Source: Linum tenue (lineage: Eukaryota > Streptophyta > Magnoliopsida > Malpighiales > Linaceae). Taken from it: 64,000 bases of DNA. The DNA lies in contig CAMGYJ010000006.1 in NCBI GenBank assembly GCA_946122785.1, positions 65,101,676 to 65,165,675 on the forward strand, given 5' to 3'. The notes beneath the pieces are model-generated. The model did not search any database. It was not told the origin of the DNA and worked only from the letters and a program-made list of their open reading frames with translations. Of this stretch, positions 1-12,259 are shown piece after piece; position 1 is the first letter of the stretch; each line of letters starts with the position of its first letter. The position numbers and the translations under genes are program-made.

Positions 1-178
1 CGGCTATGACGTTGTTTTGCTTTGTCACTAGCTCCCTCATTTCTTTGGCTGTCAGTTCGGGCTCTTCTTCTTCAATAAGCACCGCGTTGAGGTTGCTGGC
101 TTCTGCGAACGCCCTTGGGTCGGTCATCGCCTTGATGGGCGTTGCCTCGTCAGGTTGATCGTGGTTGCGTTCTGCCAT
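1..178 (-). CDS. Ty3/gypsy gag, N-terminal fragment
   Basis: Open reading frame on the minus strand starting at ATG 178 and running off the left edge of the window, about 59 codons visible. The peptide begins MAERNHDQPDEATP and continues with an acidic stretch (four consecutive Glu) and a Lys/Arg-containing helix-like part. It starts 28 bases downstream of a tRNA primer-binding site and an LTR, which is the position of gag in a Ty3/gypsy retrotransposon. No catalytic domain is visible because pol would lie outside the window. Assignment rests mostly on position, not on a domain match. Confidence 0.6.
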   Translation of the reverse strand, partial: MAERNHDQPDEATPIKAMTDPRAFAEASNLNAVLIEEEEPELTAKEMRELVTKQNNVIA

Positions 179-205
179 TGGTGGGTTTTCTTCTGCGCTT
201 CTTCT

Positions 206-225
206 TGGCCCCACGGTGGGCGCCA
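206..225 (-). other. Primer-binding site of Ty3/gypsy element
   Basis: On the minus strand it reads TGGCGCCCACCGTGGGGCC, the TGGCGCC start being typical of plant gypsy primer-binding sites. It lies two bases inside the LTR boundary, as expected for a minus-strand primer site. Confidence 0.7.
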
Positions 226-227
226 AT

Positions 228-835
228 TGTTTGAACCTAACTGAGTGTAGGAGTGAGATTCGAGTAGGAGTGAGGGTCAAGAAGAAGTGCAAGCAATGGG
301 TTTGATCGGAAGGTCGGAGACTAGAGAGTTGAAGGAGAACAAGAGAAGGGATATTAGAGAGATAAGTTGTTATTGTAGAGAGAGAGTGGTGAAAAAATGC
401 GATCCCCTCACCCACCGGAGTAAATGCCATATTTATAGGCTACATGGTGGTGGGTGAGTGGATGGATTACATGATGGGACCTTGACTCTGATGTGACCAC
501 TGACATGTCGGGGATTTAGGCCATCCCCCTACCTAGGACATGTCAGGGGTGTACCTACGACGGTGTCACTGATCCCGACGTGGCTGACCCTCGGGAAGTG
601 TGAGTGGAACTCCCTGTGGCTAAGTGGCTTACAACGCGCCTGAGCTTCCGCGCCTTGATGTTTTCCACTCTCGCGCGGCTCGTGAGGAGCTCTGGGTCTT
701 CGCGCGCTGGTTCCCTGTGCTGGCGCACGCGCAGTAGCGCGCTCTTAAGCCAGCATGCGCGCCTTAGCCCCTCGCGTGCGTCCTCTGTTAGCGTGTCTTG
801 CCTTGCACAACTAGGTCCGAGTCACATGCCCAACA
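228..835 (-). mobile_element. 5' LTR of a minus-strand Ty3/gypsy element
   Basis: A 608-bp LTR bounded by TGTT...AACA termini (plus-strand ends TGTTTGAACC and GCCCAACA). Read on the minus strand it starts TGTTGGGCATGTG and ends immediately before the primer-binding site, so this is the 5' LTR and the element body extends left out of the window. A TATA motif (CTATAAAT on the minus strand) sits at 431-438 and is a plausible promoter for the element. The base after the LTR would start a 5-bp target duplication, ATAAC at 836-840; its partner is outside the window. A 93-codon plus-strand frame inside the LTR is GC-rich filler, not a gene. Confidence 0.8.
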
Positions 836-3800
836 ATAACTATCAAAAAATATTTTGTGTTCGCAAATTAGATAATTGGTGTTAGCTTATGCAATAAATT
901 ACGTTTAATATTTATCATTTTTTTTATTTTTAGTATTGATACAAACAAAAAATATTGGTAGATTGCAAACTTTTCCCTTAGTTTGAGTGGGGTTTGCAAA
1001 CTTTTCCAACCTTTGTGTGCAACTTACTCCATACTCGACCATTCGAGCACCTATCCAATTTGATGTCTACCTGAATCATCTTGCCCCCCATCTAGGCAAG
1101 TATTCCCTAGACCTATACAGTTCAGATTAGGGAGCGGATCAGGTGTGTGATTTTATAGTCTACAAACATATTATAGCAGAGTTGGGAGCAGTTTTTCAGC
1201 ATTTCAAATTTCGGGCCATGAGACTAAAAGTAAAAAGGGTAGATTTGTCTTCACAATTATTATTTATTCTTTATTCATAAGAAAAAAAATGCATCAATCT
1301 CAGGATTCGAACCATGTTCTTTTCGGACGAAAGGAGGAAAGCAACTATCATTGTCAATTATATTAAATAAATATTTTGTATCTTATTAAATAAAAAATCT
1401 ATCATCTAAAATCTGAAAATCATATGACTATTCCACTACTCTTAACTCTCTCGTAAGTACTTTCCTTAGTGTTTGATATTTGAATTTTCATATTTGAATT
1501 ATTCAAATTTGATTTTAATAATGAATTTAATTTATATCTATCTTATAAATGGAGGATAATTTTAAAATTGCAACCTAAATATAATTTATTCAAATATTGC
1601 ATATTGAATTGTAGCAGTGAACGTGTATATGTGATGTAGAATTCTTAACTTAGTATTAATTTTTAGAACTATCATAAGCAACAATATTGTTATTATACTG
1701 TGTAAAATACTTAAAGGTTTAGATATTGATATTTCTTTCATTTTGCTTTAGAAACAATACATATATATTGTTATTTCTATCATAAGCAACAATATTGTTA
1801 TTATACTGTGTAGAAACCAAACATATGCAGCAATAGTATTAATTTTTTCATTTCTTATTAATTTTGTTATTATACTGTGTAGAATACTTACAGGTCTAGA
1901 TATTGATATATATGTATTGTTTCTAAAGCAAAAGAAAGAAATACGGTTAAAGGTTATGATTATGTGTTTCCTATTTATGCTAAACTTTTTCAGACAAACT
2001 TTTTTTTGTTATGTCAAATTTTTTTCAATTATAGACAACTAAGTTACTACATCATTAAACATACAAGTAATGAATGATTATTCACAAGTGTTATAACCAA
2101 GGTTGTTAAAACTCTACTGACCGATCAGTTGGACCAGGTCTGACCAAAGTCCTCCAAAAAATGGTCTTCACAAATCGCAAATCAGTGGTCAGATTGTTGG
2201 GGGAGGGGAAAGAGAGGGAGGGGGATGGTGGGTGGATACTGAGATAGGTAGATTTTTTTTTATGGAATGTGAATTTTTAATAGATATACTTCACGTACAT
2301 TCTATTTCAATCATTTAATTTTTTTTAAAAACTTATATGCACATATATATTTAGAAAAAGGTGTAAAGCGGCTCTAACAAGTTGGACCCAATCAAACCAT
2401 TAAACTTCAAACAACTTTGGTCATAATCATTAAGATTATAGTGTTTATCATTCATGAAAAGTTACCACGTTTCAAAAATGGAAAAATAATTTCGATACCA
2501 CCTTAATATCATATGAAATTTAGCATTTCAAATAATTTAAAAAATTTATATACACATTAATATGTTGTATTCAAATGGCATTTCGACCAATGGGTCGGAC
2601 ACCAAGCTAGTGAGTAAAAATGCATAACCCAATCAGCAGCCGCCACATCAACGCTCTCTGCCACTTATGGAAGGCCTCTAACATTTTCCCATTTAAATTT
2701 TAACGAACAATTTCTCTCTGATCTTAAGTCATAATTTAAATTTCTTTATACAGATAAATCAGATTAATTGTGCTCTTAAAAATGAAATCCACTTTGATAT
2801 ATTTTTTGAACCAAAAAAATTGAGACATTTATTACCGGTCTATACCAGATGGATTGATTTGTATTAAATAAGAGCATACCTTATGGTATGAAAGTGTACC
2901 AAGATGGTATGAGCATACCAAACTTTAGGATGGTTGAATATATGAACTTAGAAATATACTAACTATCATTTACCACATTCAACATTATTTACCACCAATT
3001 ACCATCTATACCAGAGTGGTATGGAGTAGTTTTTATGGTCCTGTATTCCCCCCCCCCCCCCCCCAAATTTATAGATCCAATAGATCATGATGAACTCGTT
3101 CATTCTGTACAAATATTTTCAAAAACAACTTAAAATGAAGGTGGTATCATATGGTATATAGTTGGTAACGAGAGGTATGAAATTTGTTTTCTCAAAAATA
3201 TCAAAAATAGATCTCATTTTGTAGATCACAACAAACTCGATACATCTGTGCAAATTTTTTTTGAAATCCTAGTTAGAACGAATAAGATAAAGTCCTATTA
3301 AGAAAACTAGAAAAAAGAAAATGTTTTAATTCACAACCCTTAGATCTTGACCCACTTAAAATGAAGGGTCGAAATTTGGTTATACAAATTATGCACCATA
3401 GGATTATGCGCCTTATGTCGGACCTTCAGACTATATTGGTATTTGGAAAGACCAAATCAAATAAAATATAATACAATTTCATTTTGATTATAAGTTGTAT
3501 AAATTTTCTGAATATAAAAAATGGGCTCCAAGCCACCAACTAGATGCCCTAACAATTCGTTCTATCCCTCCATTTCTTTTACTTTCAGATCGAAGTTATC
3601 ATGACATGGTTTGGTAGGGAGTTTTCCCCAAATACAACAATAATTAAAAGAAATTGCTAAAATACATTACTTATAAAAACAATTTCCAAAATACCTTAGT
3701 TTTGAGTGGTTCAAGTTCAATTGAACCACTAGTTGGATCGAATTAGAGAGTCTCGATCCACTTTCTGAGGCAGTGGATCGACGTTGAAATTTCCAATAGC

Positions 3801-3924
3801 CTTAATTTTGTGCTCGGTTATCAGATCGTAGTGAAATTTTTTTGATTCCACATAACTTTTTGAGGACTACAACTTTTTTCGTAGAAACATTTTCAGAATG
3901 TATGTGAAAATGTGAAAAGTAAAG
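836..3924. other. AT-rich intergenic spacer
   Basis: No gene is supported here. The stretch is very AT-rich and contains a local repeat cluster at 1669-1943 (listed separately), a 17-base C run at 3048-3064, and several GGTATGA/TCATACC motifs around 2870-3180 that look like decayed transposon sequence. Confidence 0.6.
1669..1943. repeat. Cluster of direct and inverted repeats
   Basis: A segment containing TTGTTATTATACTGTGTA occurs three times, ending near 1704, 1813 and 1881; the first two copies share a longer start (CTATCATAAGCAACAATA). In addition 1729-1765 and 1908-1943 are near-perfect inverted copies of each other, about 35 bases each (core CTTTAGAAACAATACATA against its reverse complement). 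The arrangement could fold into a stem of about 35 bp with a loop of about 140 bases. It may be a decayed foldback element; no coding capacity. Confidence 0.7.
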
Positions 3925-4552
3925 CTAATACAGAAATATTTGGTATTACCGAATACACGTATTATTTCTTGGAATTGAGATTGGGATTGAATTTCAATTG
4001 TTATTCGGTATTAGGGATTACGGAATTGGGATCGGTATATACCGAAATACTGACCAATACAGAAATATAAGCTAGTGTGTATTTTATTTTCTCAACTAGA
4101 CTCTCATTCACTACTACACGACCCTCAACCACCAAGAGTGTCATTTAATTAAACATATATCATTCCATCACTATTAATAGTCGTCTCTCAACCTCCAATT
4201 CATCAAATTAACGATTACCAATGATAAGAACTTGAGATGTCTCCTCTCCTCTATTCTCCTTAATAATATCCTAATTCAAGACTCTTTGCTTAGTCTTTTC
4301 CGCCTAAATTAAACAATAAAATTTAATTTATATATTTAATTATTAATTGCAAAGGTAATTAATTTTGCGTTCGATAATATCGATTGGGATACCGAAGTAC
4401 CGATTCGGATACTGAAATATTTAGAGATTGAGATTGGGATACCGAAATTATTTAGGAATTGGGATTGACTTTAGGGTGTAATTCGGTATTCAGGATTTCG
4501 GTATTTGGTATTGGGAATTGGGATACCGATATCGTACCGATTTTCACCCCTA
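3925..4552 (+). mobile_element. hAT-like non-autonomous repeat, family B copy 1
   Basis: Characterised by dense GGTATT/GGGATACCGA motifs and ending TTTTCACCCCTA, the complement of the TAGGGGTG end seen in several repeats of this window. The same sequence is present in inverted orientation at about 24138-24793, including the shared stretches ATTATTTCTT, GAGATTGGGATTGAATTTCAA and AGCTAGTGTGTATTT. The left end is truncated: no TAGGG terminus is visible near 3925. No coding capacity. Confidence 0.65.
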
Positions 4553-5109
4553 TATGTGAGTACTGAGTCCCGTCCTTTTTCATAATTGCCATCTAAATTA
4601 GAACGGTATAAAAGTTACGATCAAACAAACAAACACATATATGGTGAATTCTATCATAGTTTGAGTAAAATCAAAGATGTAATGTACATTGGGTAGAAAA
4701 AATATTTAGACAGATTCGATCGATTTTTTTTTGCATGATATTATATCTTAACCCTTAATACATGAACCCTAGGGTTTAGTTATCTAAATCATAGGTACAT
4801 ATAATTTGTTGCATATATTTTGACGAATCATGACCAACAATTATTGTTCCTGATCAAATTGAAACTCCAGTCAATTTAAGATCTAGATATCATGTTCTTT
4901 GTCAATGTGCATTATACTTTTGATTTTACTCAATAACAAACGACAGAATCATCAGATATGATAAAACCTTATGTCTAACCCAGTTATTGACATCCCTTAT
5001 TCGAACGCATCATGCTAATTTATTGACTTAGGTTTTGTTTGAATTGTAACCTCTAACCTCGATCGTTATTGTTATCCCACGTCTGCTCGAGAGAGAAAAA
5101 CATCGTTAT
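4553..5109. other. Intergenic, no feature seen
   Basis: AT-rich sequence with no reading frame, splice structure or repeat copy that I can support. Confidence 0.5.
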
Positions 5110-5525
5110 TGTTATGTCCCGAGTCTTTAAGTAAGGATTTTGTAAGCCCAATTCCCCGTACGGATCACTAGAGAATAATTGTGGCCCAAATGTAATTATT
5201 ATTTAATGGTTTAATATATAAGGTAAGTTATATATTGGTTAGGTTAATGAAATGTAATTTTCTAATATACCCTGATGGAGGGTCTATATAAAGAAACCCT
5301 AGGATTGGTCCTCTCTCAACCCATTACGTAGAATTTCTTAGCCGTCACAGAAATCTCTAAACCTAAAACCTAAAGGGGTCAAGAGGGAGAAACTCAATTC
5401 CGGTGATTAGTACTCAAGTCGCTGTCGCCACTCTCGTCATGGATCAAGGTAGGTTTCCTTGATCTATTACCGATTCGTGAAATCATCTAATTCTAGGATC
5501 CATGCTATTATGATCTATGTTTACA
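5110..5525 (+). mobile_element. 5' LTR of Ty1/copia element
   Basis: About 416 bp starting TGTTATGTCCC and ending GTTTACA, immediately followed after two bases by a tRNA-Met type primer-binding site. A TATA box (TATATAAA) lies at 5285-5292 and a transcription start about 30 bases later is plausible. The exact left edge is inferred from the TG terminus. No matching 3' LTR is found in the window, because the element is broken at 9923. Confidence 0.7.
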
Positions 5526-5527
5526 TG

Positions 5528-5540
5528 TGGTATCAGAGCC
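5528..5540 (+). other. Copia primer-binding site (initiator tRNA-Met)
   Basis: TGGTATCAGAGCC is the classic plant copia primer-binding site, complementary to the 3' end of initiator tRNA-Met. Confidence 0.9.
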
Positions 5541-6542
5541 TTAGGGTTTATATGAATGGATGATTTTCGATTATGTATTATGCTCGATTAGTCTCCGCTG
5601 CGTTTATATCAATCGCTTATACATGATTAAAGCTTGTTGATGCTTCTGATTGATCATTTGTTTATTCTATTGAGTCCACGCGTTCGAGATTTGTACACAA
5701 CTGTATTTAACTTCTTTGCGGTTGGTTCTTCTGTTTGTCGAGCAATTATTCGACGTTTATTAAGAACATATATATGTGCAGTGCATGTATGTTTATGCTT
5801 ACATGATATATTGATATGTTTGTTTCATCAATTATAATGATATGCGATGACAGTATCTTGCCTTTATTTCCTTTTCAACTAAAATCATGATAAAAGCAAT
5901 TAGGGATGATTATAATTGTTTTTGTATATGCGTTCGATTAATTAAGAGTTTGCGAAGGTTGATAAAGCCTTATGTTTGTCTCGATGATTATTAATATTGT
6001 TTTTCCATTAGTAACAATATGCAATTAGAGACTCAAGTTTTGGGTCTGCGTATTTCAAAGTATTATTAACAACTATCTTACCTTAAGTTAAAATTTTACA
6101 TTTGATATCTACCTTATGATTAATTTGTTAGTCACCAAAGTGGCCAAATTAGAAGGTTTATAGATATCAAGTTGAATCTAGTTCAACTGCTAATGTTTAT
6201 GCGATGTTTTTAAGTTGAACTTTGTGATTATAAAATATTTTGAATCGCCCAAAGGTTGATTGCTCGTTTTATAATTCATGAACATTATCGTGGTAAATTG
6301 ATATGCTTGGTTAGATATATTTAGTATATCCAAAGATTGCAAGTATATCTAATTTGAGTATGTCTATCACCAATTATATGATTATTTTGATTTTTGAGCA
6401 TCAATTATGATTATTAATCGCATATATATTGTTGTTTTGCCCAAAGGTAGCACCAATATATATTTTTATGTTTATGCTTCTGAATCTGTATTATAGTTTA
6501 TGCTTATTACTCAAGGCATTAATGTGTGAGTACATGTTATAT
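5541..6542 (+). other. Copia untranslated leader
   Basis: About 1 kb between the primer-binding site and the first recognisable gag codons. It is AT-rich, without a conserved product; small frames here are not supported. Confidence 0.5.
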
Positions 6543-7373
6543 ATATTTGCAGCATCTGTTCCTGTTTCTCTTCATTCGCAAGCCACGTATGTTGTTAAGT
6601 TTAATGGCCTCAACTTCTCCGAATGGGCTGAACAAGTTCAGTTTCACCTCGGTATTCTGGATCTTGATTTGGCACTCTTAAGTGAGAAACCTGCTGATCT
6701 TACTGATGCTAGCAGTGCTGAGGAAAAGTCTTTCCATAAAGCTTGGGAAAGATCAAACAGACTAAGCCTAATGTTTATGCGAATAACTGTAGCAAACAAC
6801 ATTAAGTCAACTTTCAATGATACTGAAAGTGCTAAGGAATTTATGAATTCCGTGAAAGAAAGCTCTCAATCTGAGTCTGCTGATAAGTCGCTTGCTGGGA
6901 CACTGATGGGTACGCTAACCACCATGAAGTTTGATGGTTCTCGTACCACGCATGAGCATATCGTCGAAATGACGAATATTGCAGCAAGACTAAAGACCAT
7001 GGGAATGGAAGTGAATGAAAATTTCCTAGTAACGTTCATCCTTAATTCCTTACCTCCAGAGTATAGCACATTCCATGTGCATTACAATACTCTAAAGGAT
7101 AAATGGAATGTGCATGAGTTACAAAGCATGCTCATTCAAGAGAAAGCAAGGCTTAAGAAACCAGGAAATCATTCTGCCAATCTTGTTGGTCATAAAGGAG
7201 CTGGAAAGAAACCATGGAACAAGAATGGGAAGGGCAAGGAAGGACTATCAAAGCTTAATGAGTCATCTGTCAAAATCTACAAGAAGGAACCAATTAAGGA
7301 TATATGCCGCTTCTGTAAGAAAGCTAGACATTATCAGAAAGATTGCTTGAAAAGAAAGGCATGGTTCGAATGA
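6543..7373 (+). pseudogene. Copia gag region (UBN2-type gag plus zinc knuckle), stopped early
   Basis: Codes for a copia gag polypeptide. The recognisable homology begins near NGLNFSEWAEQVQFHL and runs through the helical UBN2/retrotransposon gag domain to a zinc knuckle with spacing C-X2-C-X4-H-X4-C (CRFCKKARHYQKDC). The usual Gly before the His is replaced by Ala-Arg, a change that may weaken the fold. The reading frame is closed by TGA at 7371-7373, yet the sequence after it continues in the same frame into protease and integrase, so this is a nonsense mutation inside what was a gag-pol polyprotein. The frame is also open upstream from 6429, but those residues are hydrophobic and not gag-like. 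Confidence 0.85.
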
Positions 7374-8765
7374 AAGGGTAAGCCTAGTGCTTCAATATGT
7401 TTCGAATCAAATTTAACTGAGGTTCCTTATAATACTTGGTGGGTTGACAATGGTTGTACCATTCATGTTTCCAAAACGATGCAGGGATTCCTTACGACCC
7501 AAACCATAAGGCAAAATGACAAGTTCAACTATATGGGAAACCGAGCCAAAGTTCCAGTTGAAGCTATTGGGACTTATCGTTTGGTTTTAGATACTGGTCA
7601 TCATTTGGACCTTGTCAATACCTTTTATGCTCCTTCTATTTCTCGTAACTTGGTTTCGGTGTCTCAACTAGATAAGGCAGGGTATTTTTGGAACATTGGA
7701 AATGGTTCTATTAGTTTGTTAAAACAAAATGATTTATTGGGTTCTGGTACCCATGTTGATGGTTTGTACAAACTAAAGCTTGATACCCTATTCGCTAAGA
7801 CTCTCTTAACCTTGCATCATAATATTGGTATTAAGCGTGGTTTGTTTGATGAATCCTCTGCTTACTTGTGGCATAAACGTTTGGGTCACATATCCAAAGA
7901 AAGAATGGAAAGGTTAGTAAACAATGAAATTCTTCCTCATTTGGATTTTACTGACCTTGAAATTTGTGTTGAGTGTATTAAAGGAAAACACACAAAACAC
8001 ACACTTAAGAAAGCAGCCACAAGAAGCTCACAGCTCCTTGAAATTATACACACTGATATTTGTGGGCCTTTTGATGTTCCATCACTTGGTGGAGAAAATT
8101 ATTTCATTACCTTTATTGATGATTTTTCACGTTATGGATATATCTATTTGCTGCATGAAAAATCTCAGTCGGTAGATACCCTTGAGGTGTTTATCAATGA
8201 AGTTGAGAGGCAATTAGAAAGAAAGGTGAAAATTGTCAGATCTGAAAAAGGTGGAGAATATTATGGAAAATATGATGAAAGTGGACAGTGCCCTGGTCCA
8301 TTTGCTAAGTTCCTAGAAAGACGTGGTATTTGTGCTCAATACACTATGCCAGGAACACCGCAACAAAATGGTGTTGCAGAAAGGTGGAATCGTACTTTAA
8401 TGAATATGGTTAGGAGTATGTTAAGAAACTCATCTTTACCCAAATCATTGTGGATGCACGCTTTAAGAACCGCTGTGTATTTGTTAAACAGGGTTCCTAG
8501 TAAAGTTGTTCCTAAGATACCTTTTGAACTATGGACGGGAAGGAAACCCAGTTTAAGGCACCTGCATGTTTGGGGTTGCCCAGCGGAAGTAAGAATATAT
8601 AATCCACATGAAAAGAAACTGGACTACGAACAATCAGTGGTTTCTTCATTGGTTATCCGGAAAAATCTAAGGGGTATCGATTTTATTGCCCTAACCATAA
8701 TACGAGAATTGTTGAAACTGGAAATGCTAGGTTCATTGAGAATGGTGAAGTTAGTGGGAGCTTAG
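7374..8765 (+). pseudogene. Copia protease and integrase region
   Basis: Continues the gag frame after the internal stop. The protease motif reads [12 protein letters not shown] where active copies have D-S-G-A/C, so the catalytic triad is altered (Ser to Asn). Downstream is the integrase: zinc-binding HKRLGH...CVECIKGKH, then the catalytic core with IHTDICGPF and [14 protein letters not shown], the SEKGGEYY position (active elements have D-x-G-E/G-E) and [13 protein letters not shown]. Near 8629 the frame is lost by a one-base change: homologous protein continues in another frame from 8630 ([15 protein letters not shown]), so the last roughly 45 residues of the open frame are not native. Inactive element. 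Confidence 0.85.
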
Positions 8766-9922
8766 AGCCACGCAATGTGGAAATTCAAGAAGTTAGAGTG
8801 CAAATATATTTGCCTCTACCCTCTTCTCAAGTTGTTGCTCCTGCACATGTTGAGCATGATAACGATTTGCAAGAACAACAAATGAACGGTCAAGCACCAC
8901 CTAATATTGCTATTGAGAATGAACCTAACATAGATGAACCACAAGAAATCGCATTAAGAAGGTCTACAAGAAATCGAAGACCTGCAATTTCTGATGATTA
9001 TGAGGTTTATCTTCACGAGTTAGAATCTGATTTAGGACTCTATCATGATCCAGTTTCATTTTCACAAGCCATGAAAAGTGAACATTCTGATAAATGGTTA
9101 GCTGTCGCGAAAGAAGAGATGAAATCTATGTATAAAAATGAAGTTTGGAACCTTGTTGATTTGCCTGAAAGTTGTAAAAGAGTTGGTAATAGATGGGTCT
9201 GGAAGACCAAACACGACTCTAATGGCTATATCAAAAGACACAGGGCCAGACTTGTTGCCAAAGGCTTCACTCAGAAAAGTGGTGTTACTATAAAGAGACA
9301 TTTTCATCCTTCTCTAAGAAAGACTCCTTAAGGATTGTCATGGCAATGGTAGCTCATTATAATCTAGAGCTCCATCAGATGGATGTGAAAACCGCCTTTC
9401 TGAATGGGAATTTAGATGAAGCAGTCTATATGGATCAACCTGAAGGTTTTGTGGTTGAGGGAAAAAAACATATGGTGTGTAAATTAAAGAAGTCAATATA
9501 CGGACTTAAACAAGCTTCTCGACAATGGTATATTAAGTTCAATGATACCATTACATCTTTTGGATTTAAGGAGAACATCGTCGATCGATGTATATATCTG
9601 AAGATTAGTGGGAGTAAGTTTATAATTTTTGTTCTGTATGTTGACGATATCTTGCTTGCTGCTAATGATCTTGATTTATTACATCAAACCAAGGAGTTTC
9701 TCTCTAAGAACTTTGAAATGAAGGATTTGGGTGAGGCATCCTATGTGATTGGAAAAGTAATATTTCGTGATAGATCACAAGAACTGTTGGGATTGTCTCA
9801 GAAATCATACATTAACCGGATCCTAGAGAGATACAACATGACTGAATGCTCTGCAAATGTCGTTCCAATTCAGAAGGGAGATAAATTTAGTCTCAAACAA
9901 TGTCCAAAGAATGAACCGGAAC
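8630..9922 (+). pseudogene. Copia reverse transcriptase region, truncated
   Basis: Two open segments in different frames. 8630-9285 gives the linker and the start of the RT domain (EEMKSMYKNEVWNLVDLP, RHRARLVAKGFTQKSGV); a second frameshift near 9285 moves the homology into the frame used from 9310 to 9922. That part has MDVKTAFLNGNL, KLKKSIYGLKQASRQWY and an intact catalytic YVDD box (VLYVDDILLAAND). RNase H is absent: homology stops at 9922 where a hAT element begins. The element resembles the TNT1-94 type of plant copia. No 3' LTR follows. Confidence 0.88.
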
Positions 9923-10516
9923 TAGGGATGGCAATGGGTAGGGTCGGGTGCGGGTTTACCCTATACCAACTCCTAACACGCCGGGTAGAGCTTTCTAAAA
10001 TACCCGACCAAATAACCACCGGGTATGAAAATTATATAACCATACCCTACCCACCGGGTAACCACGGGTATTCGGGTAACCATGGGTACGAATCCTAAAC
10101 TATGAACTTATACACATATATGCACATACGTACTTTTGTCCATTAAAAATTCTCAATACTTCTAATTGTTCTAGTTTCAACAATCCACACAAATAAAAAC
10201 AACAAAAACATAATAATTGTTCTTGCTTCTACAATCCACACAAACATAATAATCGTCTATATCATCATCAATAATGGTAGCTAAACTAAATTTCTCAAGC
10301 TAAACTAAATTTCTCAAGGGAAATTGACCCTTTAGTAAGCGGGGCGGGTATAACGGGGCGAGTATTATCGATTACCATACCCGTACCCTACCCTTTATTT
10401 TGAAACCGGGTATTACCCGTACCCGCCCCTTAACCCGTCAAAGCGGGTAATTACCCTCGTTGACCGGTTACGGTCGAGTAGGGTACCCATGGTTACGGGT
10501 TGGATTGACATCCCTA
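9923..10516. mobile_element. Small hAT-like non-autonomous element in copia RT
   Basis: A 594-bp element with inverted ends TAGGGATGGCAAT and ATTGACATCCCTA and subterminal runs of GGGTA/TACCC motifs, the pattern of hAT MITEs in this window. It interrupts the copia reverse transcriptase. The flanking octamers are ACCGGAAC and ACCATTCA, so no intact 8-bp target duplication remains, and the copia sequence does not resume on the right: either a deletion followed insertion or the junction is rearranged. No coding capacity. Confidence 0.75.
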
Positions 10517-11491
10517 ACCATTCACGTCCTCTCTGCAGCATTCCCAAATTATGAAGTAAGCCACATGGTTGTGTAGTTTATGACAGTAGGTTGATATATG
10601 TATTACCTTGTGCTGCTTGACTTTCACTTATATTACATGTATATGCAAAAGACATATATACAACTGTTTTGTACATCATAAAATTTATTGCTAATCAAAT
10701 GGTAACAACTCTACACTTTTTAAGTGTTGATTTGTGGATGAACCCACATATCCAACTACACATCCCTGCGATCCAAACCGAGACTAAGTGTGGGCAGGTG
10801 ACGAGTTGTCAATCCGTTGAAGAGTGGATGAATTAATTTCATGGTCAAAATCCATACGATCCGCCCGGCGCCCGTTGTCCACCCCTAATGGAAGCTAAAT
10901 AACACCATTTTAGGTGTTATCAGTGTGAAACCTTTTCTCTATGCAATGATCTTTAAACTTGGACTACACACAAACCATAATTGATTTGGCCAGAACACTC
11001 CTATTAATGAAGCAGAGCATGAAGTTCTTTCGTGAGGTTGTGTGAATAGTGATAAGGCTAATTTAACTACTTTAATTCATTAGTAATGAGTGTTACTTGG
11101 GCAGTGGTTGGTTAGGGTTAATCGATAGTTACTGGGCATAGTAAATTTCATTGAAGAATGAGAACACATAGTTATTCCGTGTAATCTTACTCATGTGCAT
11201 ATTAGTTTTATCCATAGCTATTGAGTAGTGATTTAAGTCATTTAGTAATAAACCATACTTGGGAGTGATCAACCCCAAGGATTGCAATATCAAAAACTAA
11301 TTTAGTGTTCGTCCCGTTGGTTGAAATGTCATTTGAATATAACATATTTACCATGTGCATCCTAAAATTAATATTTGAAACGTGTATTTCTATCCAATAA
11401 CTAAATTTATTGTTGAAATATAATTAAAATAATCAAAATATGAAAAGTAAAATATCAAATACCTAAGAAATGCTTACAGAAGAGTTAGTGG
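10517..11491. other. Intergenic, with one hAT-type terminus
   Basis: No gene seen. Around 10735-10890 there is a decayed repeat that ends TTGTCCACCCCTAA, the complement of a TAGGGGTGG terminus. The remainder (10900-11480) might be decayed retrotransposon 3' sequence but I could not recognise any domain or LTR. Confidence 0.45.
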
Positions 11492-12259
11492 TAGGGGTGT
11501 ACATGGGTCGGGCGGTCCGGGTTTAGGCATTTTAATCACCCGACCCATGCACTACGGTTTGAGAAATATTAAACCCAAACCCACCCAAAAAAATTAAACC
11601 CTACGGTTTGTTTCTAATTGGGTTGGGTCGGGTTGGCGATATTTTTAAGTAAAAATCCAACCCAACACAAAATATGTAATTATTTTACATCATAAAAATA
11701 TTTTATAACAAATTAAAAATTCAAACGAATAAACCGAGGTAAAAGGTATCAAAATTCACAAATATTGTTTGAATTTTAATAAAACTTGATTTACTTCAAC
11801 TTATGTCTAGTTTTTTTCACGACATTTGTTGAAATAGGCTAAAAAGGTTACAAATGAACGCATCCATAATATGATATTCTTTTAAAATTGTACACAAGAA
11901 AAAAAATTACGTGAATCATAGCTATATTAAATATATGTCTAAACTTTAAGTCGAAGAATGCATTAGATTAGTGAGACTTTAAGAGAAAAACATGGCGAAA
12001 TATCTTAATTTTCTCATAAGTATGACTATATACGACATAAATATTTTTTTGGATACGAACTCATACCAATAATTGGAACATGGGTTGGGTCGGGTTCTAC
12101 GGGTTGTGTAATCCAAAATCCAAACTCAACCCAAAAGAGGCGGGTTGTACAAAAGAAAACCCTCACCCAACCCAAAATCTTCGATTTAACAATAAATAAG
12201 GGTGGGTTGGGTCGGGTTGGACGGGTGGATCGGTTTGCGGGTGTGTTTGTTCACCCCTA
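11492..12259. mobile_element. hAT non-autonomous element, family A, complete
   Basis: A 768-bp element with inverted ends TAGGGGTGTACAT and TTTGTTCACCCCTA, flanked by perfect 8-bp target duplications GTTAGTGG at 11484-11491 and 12260-12267. Eight-base duplications and TAGGGNTG termini are hAT features. Subterminal regions are filled with GGGTTGGGTCGGGTT motifs on both sides, likely transposase-binding repeats. A second copy of this family, in opposite orientation, begins at 63625. No transposase is encoded. Confidence 0.9.

Noticed and set aside
604..885. 93-codon plus-strand frame, Arg/Ser/Leu-rich
   Set aside because: It lies mostly inside the GC-rich part of the gypsy LTR and continues into spacer; no homology.
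5528..5540. tRNA gene fragment
   Set aside because: Only the 13 bases complementary to initiator tRNA, the copia primer-binding site; no cloverleaf around it.
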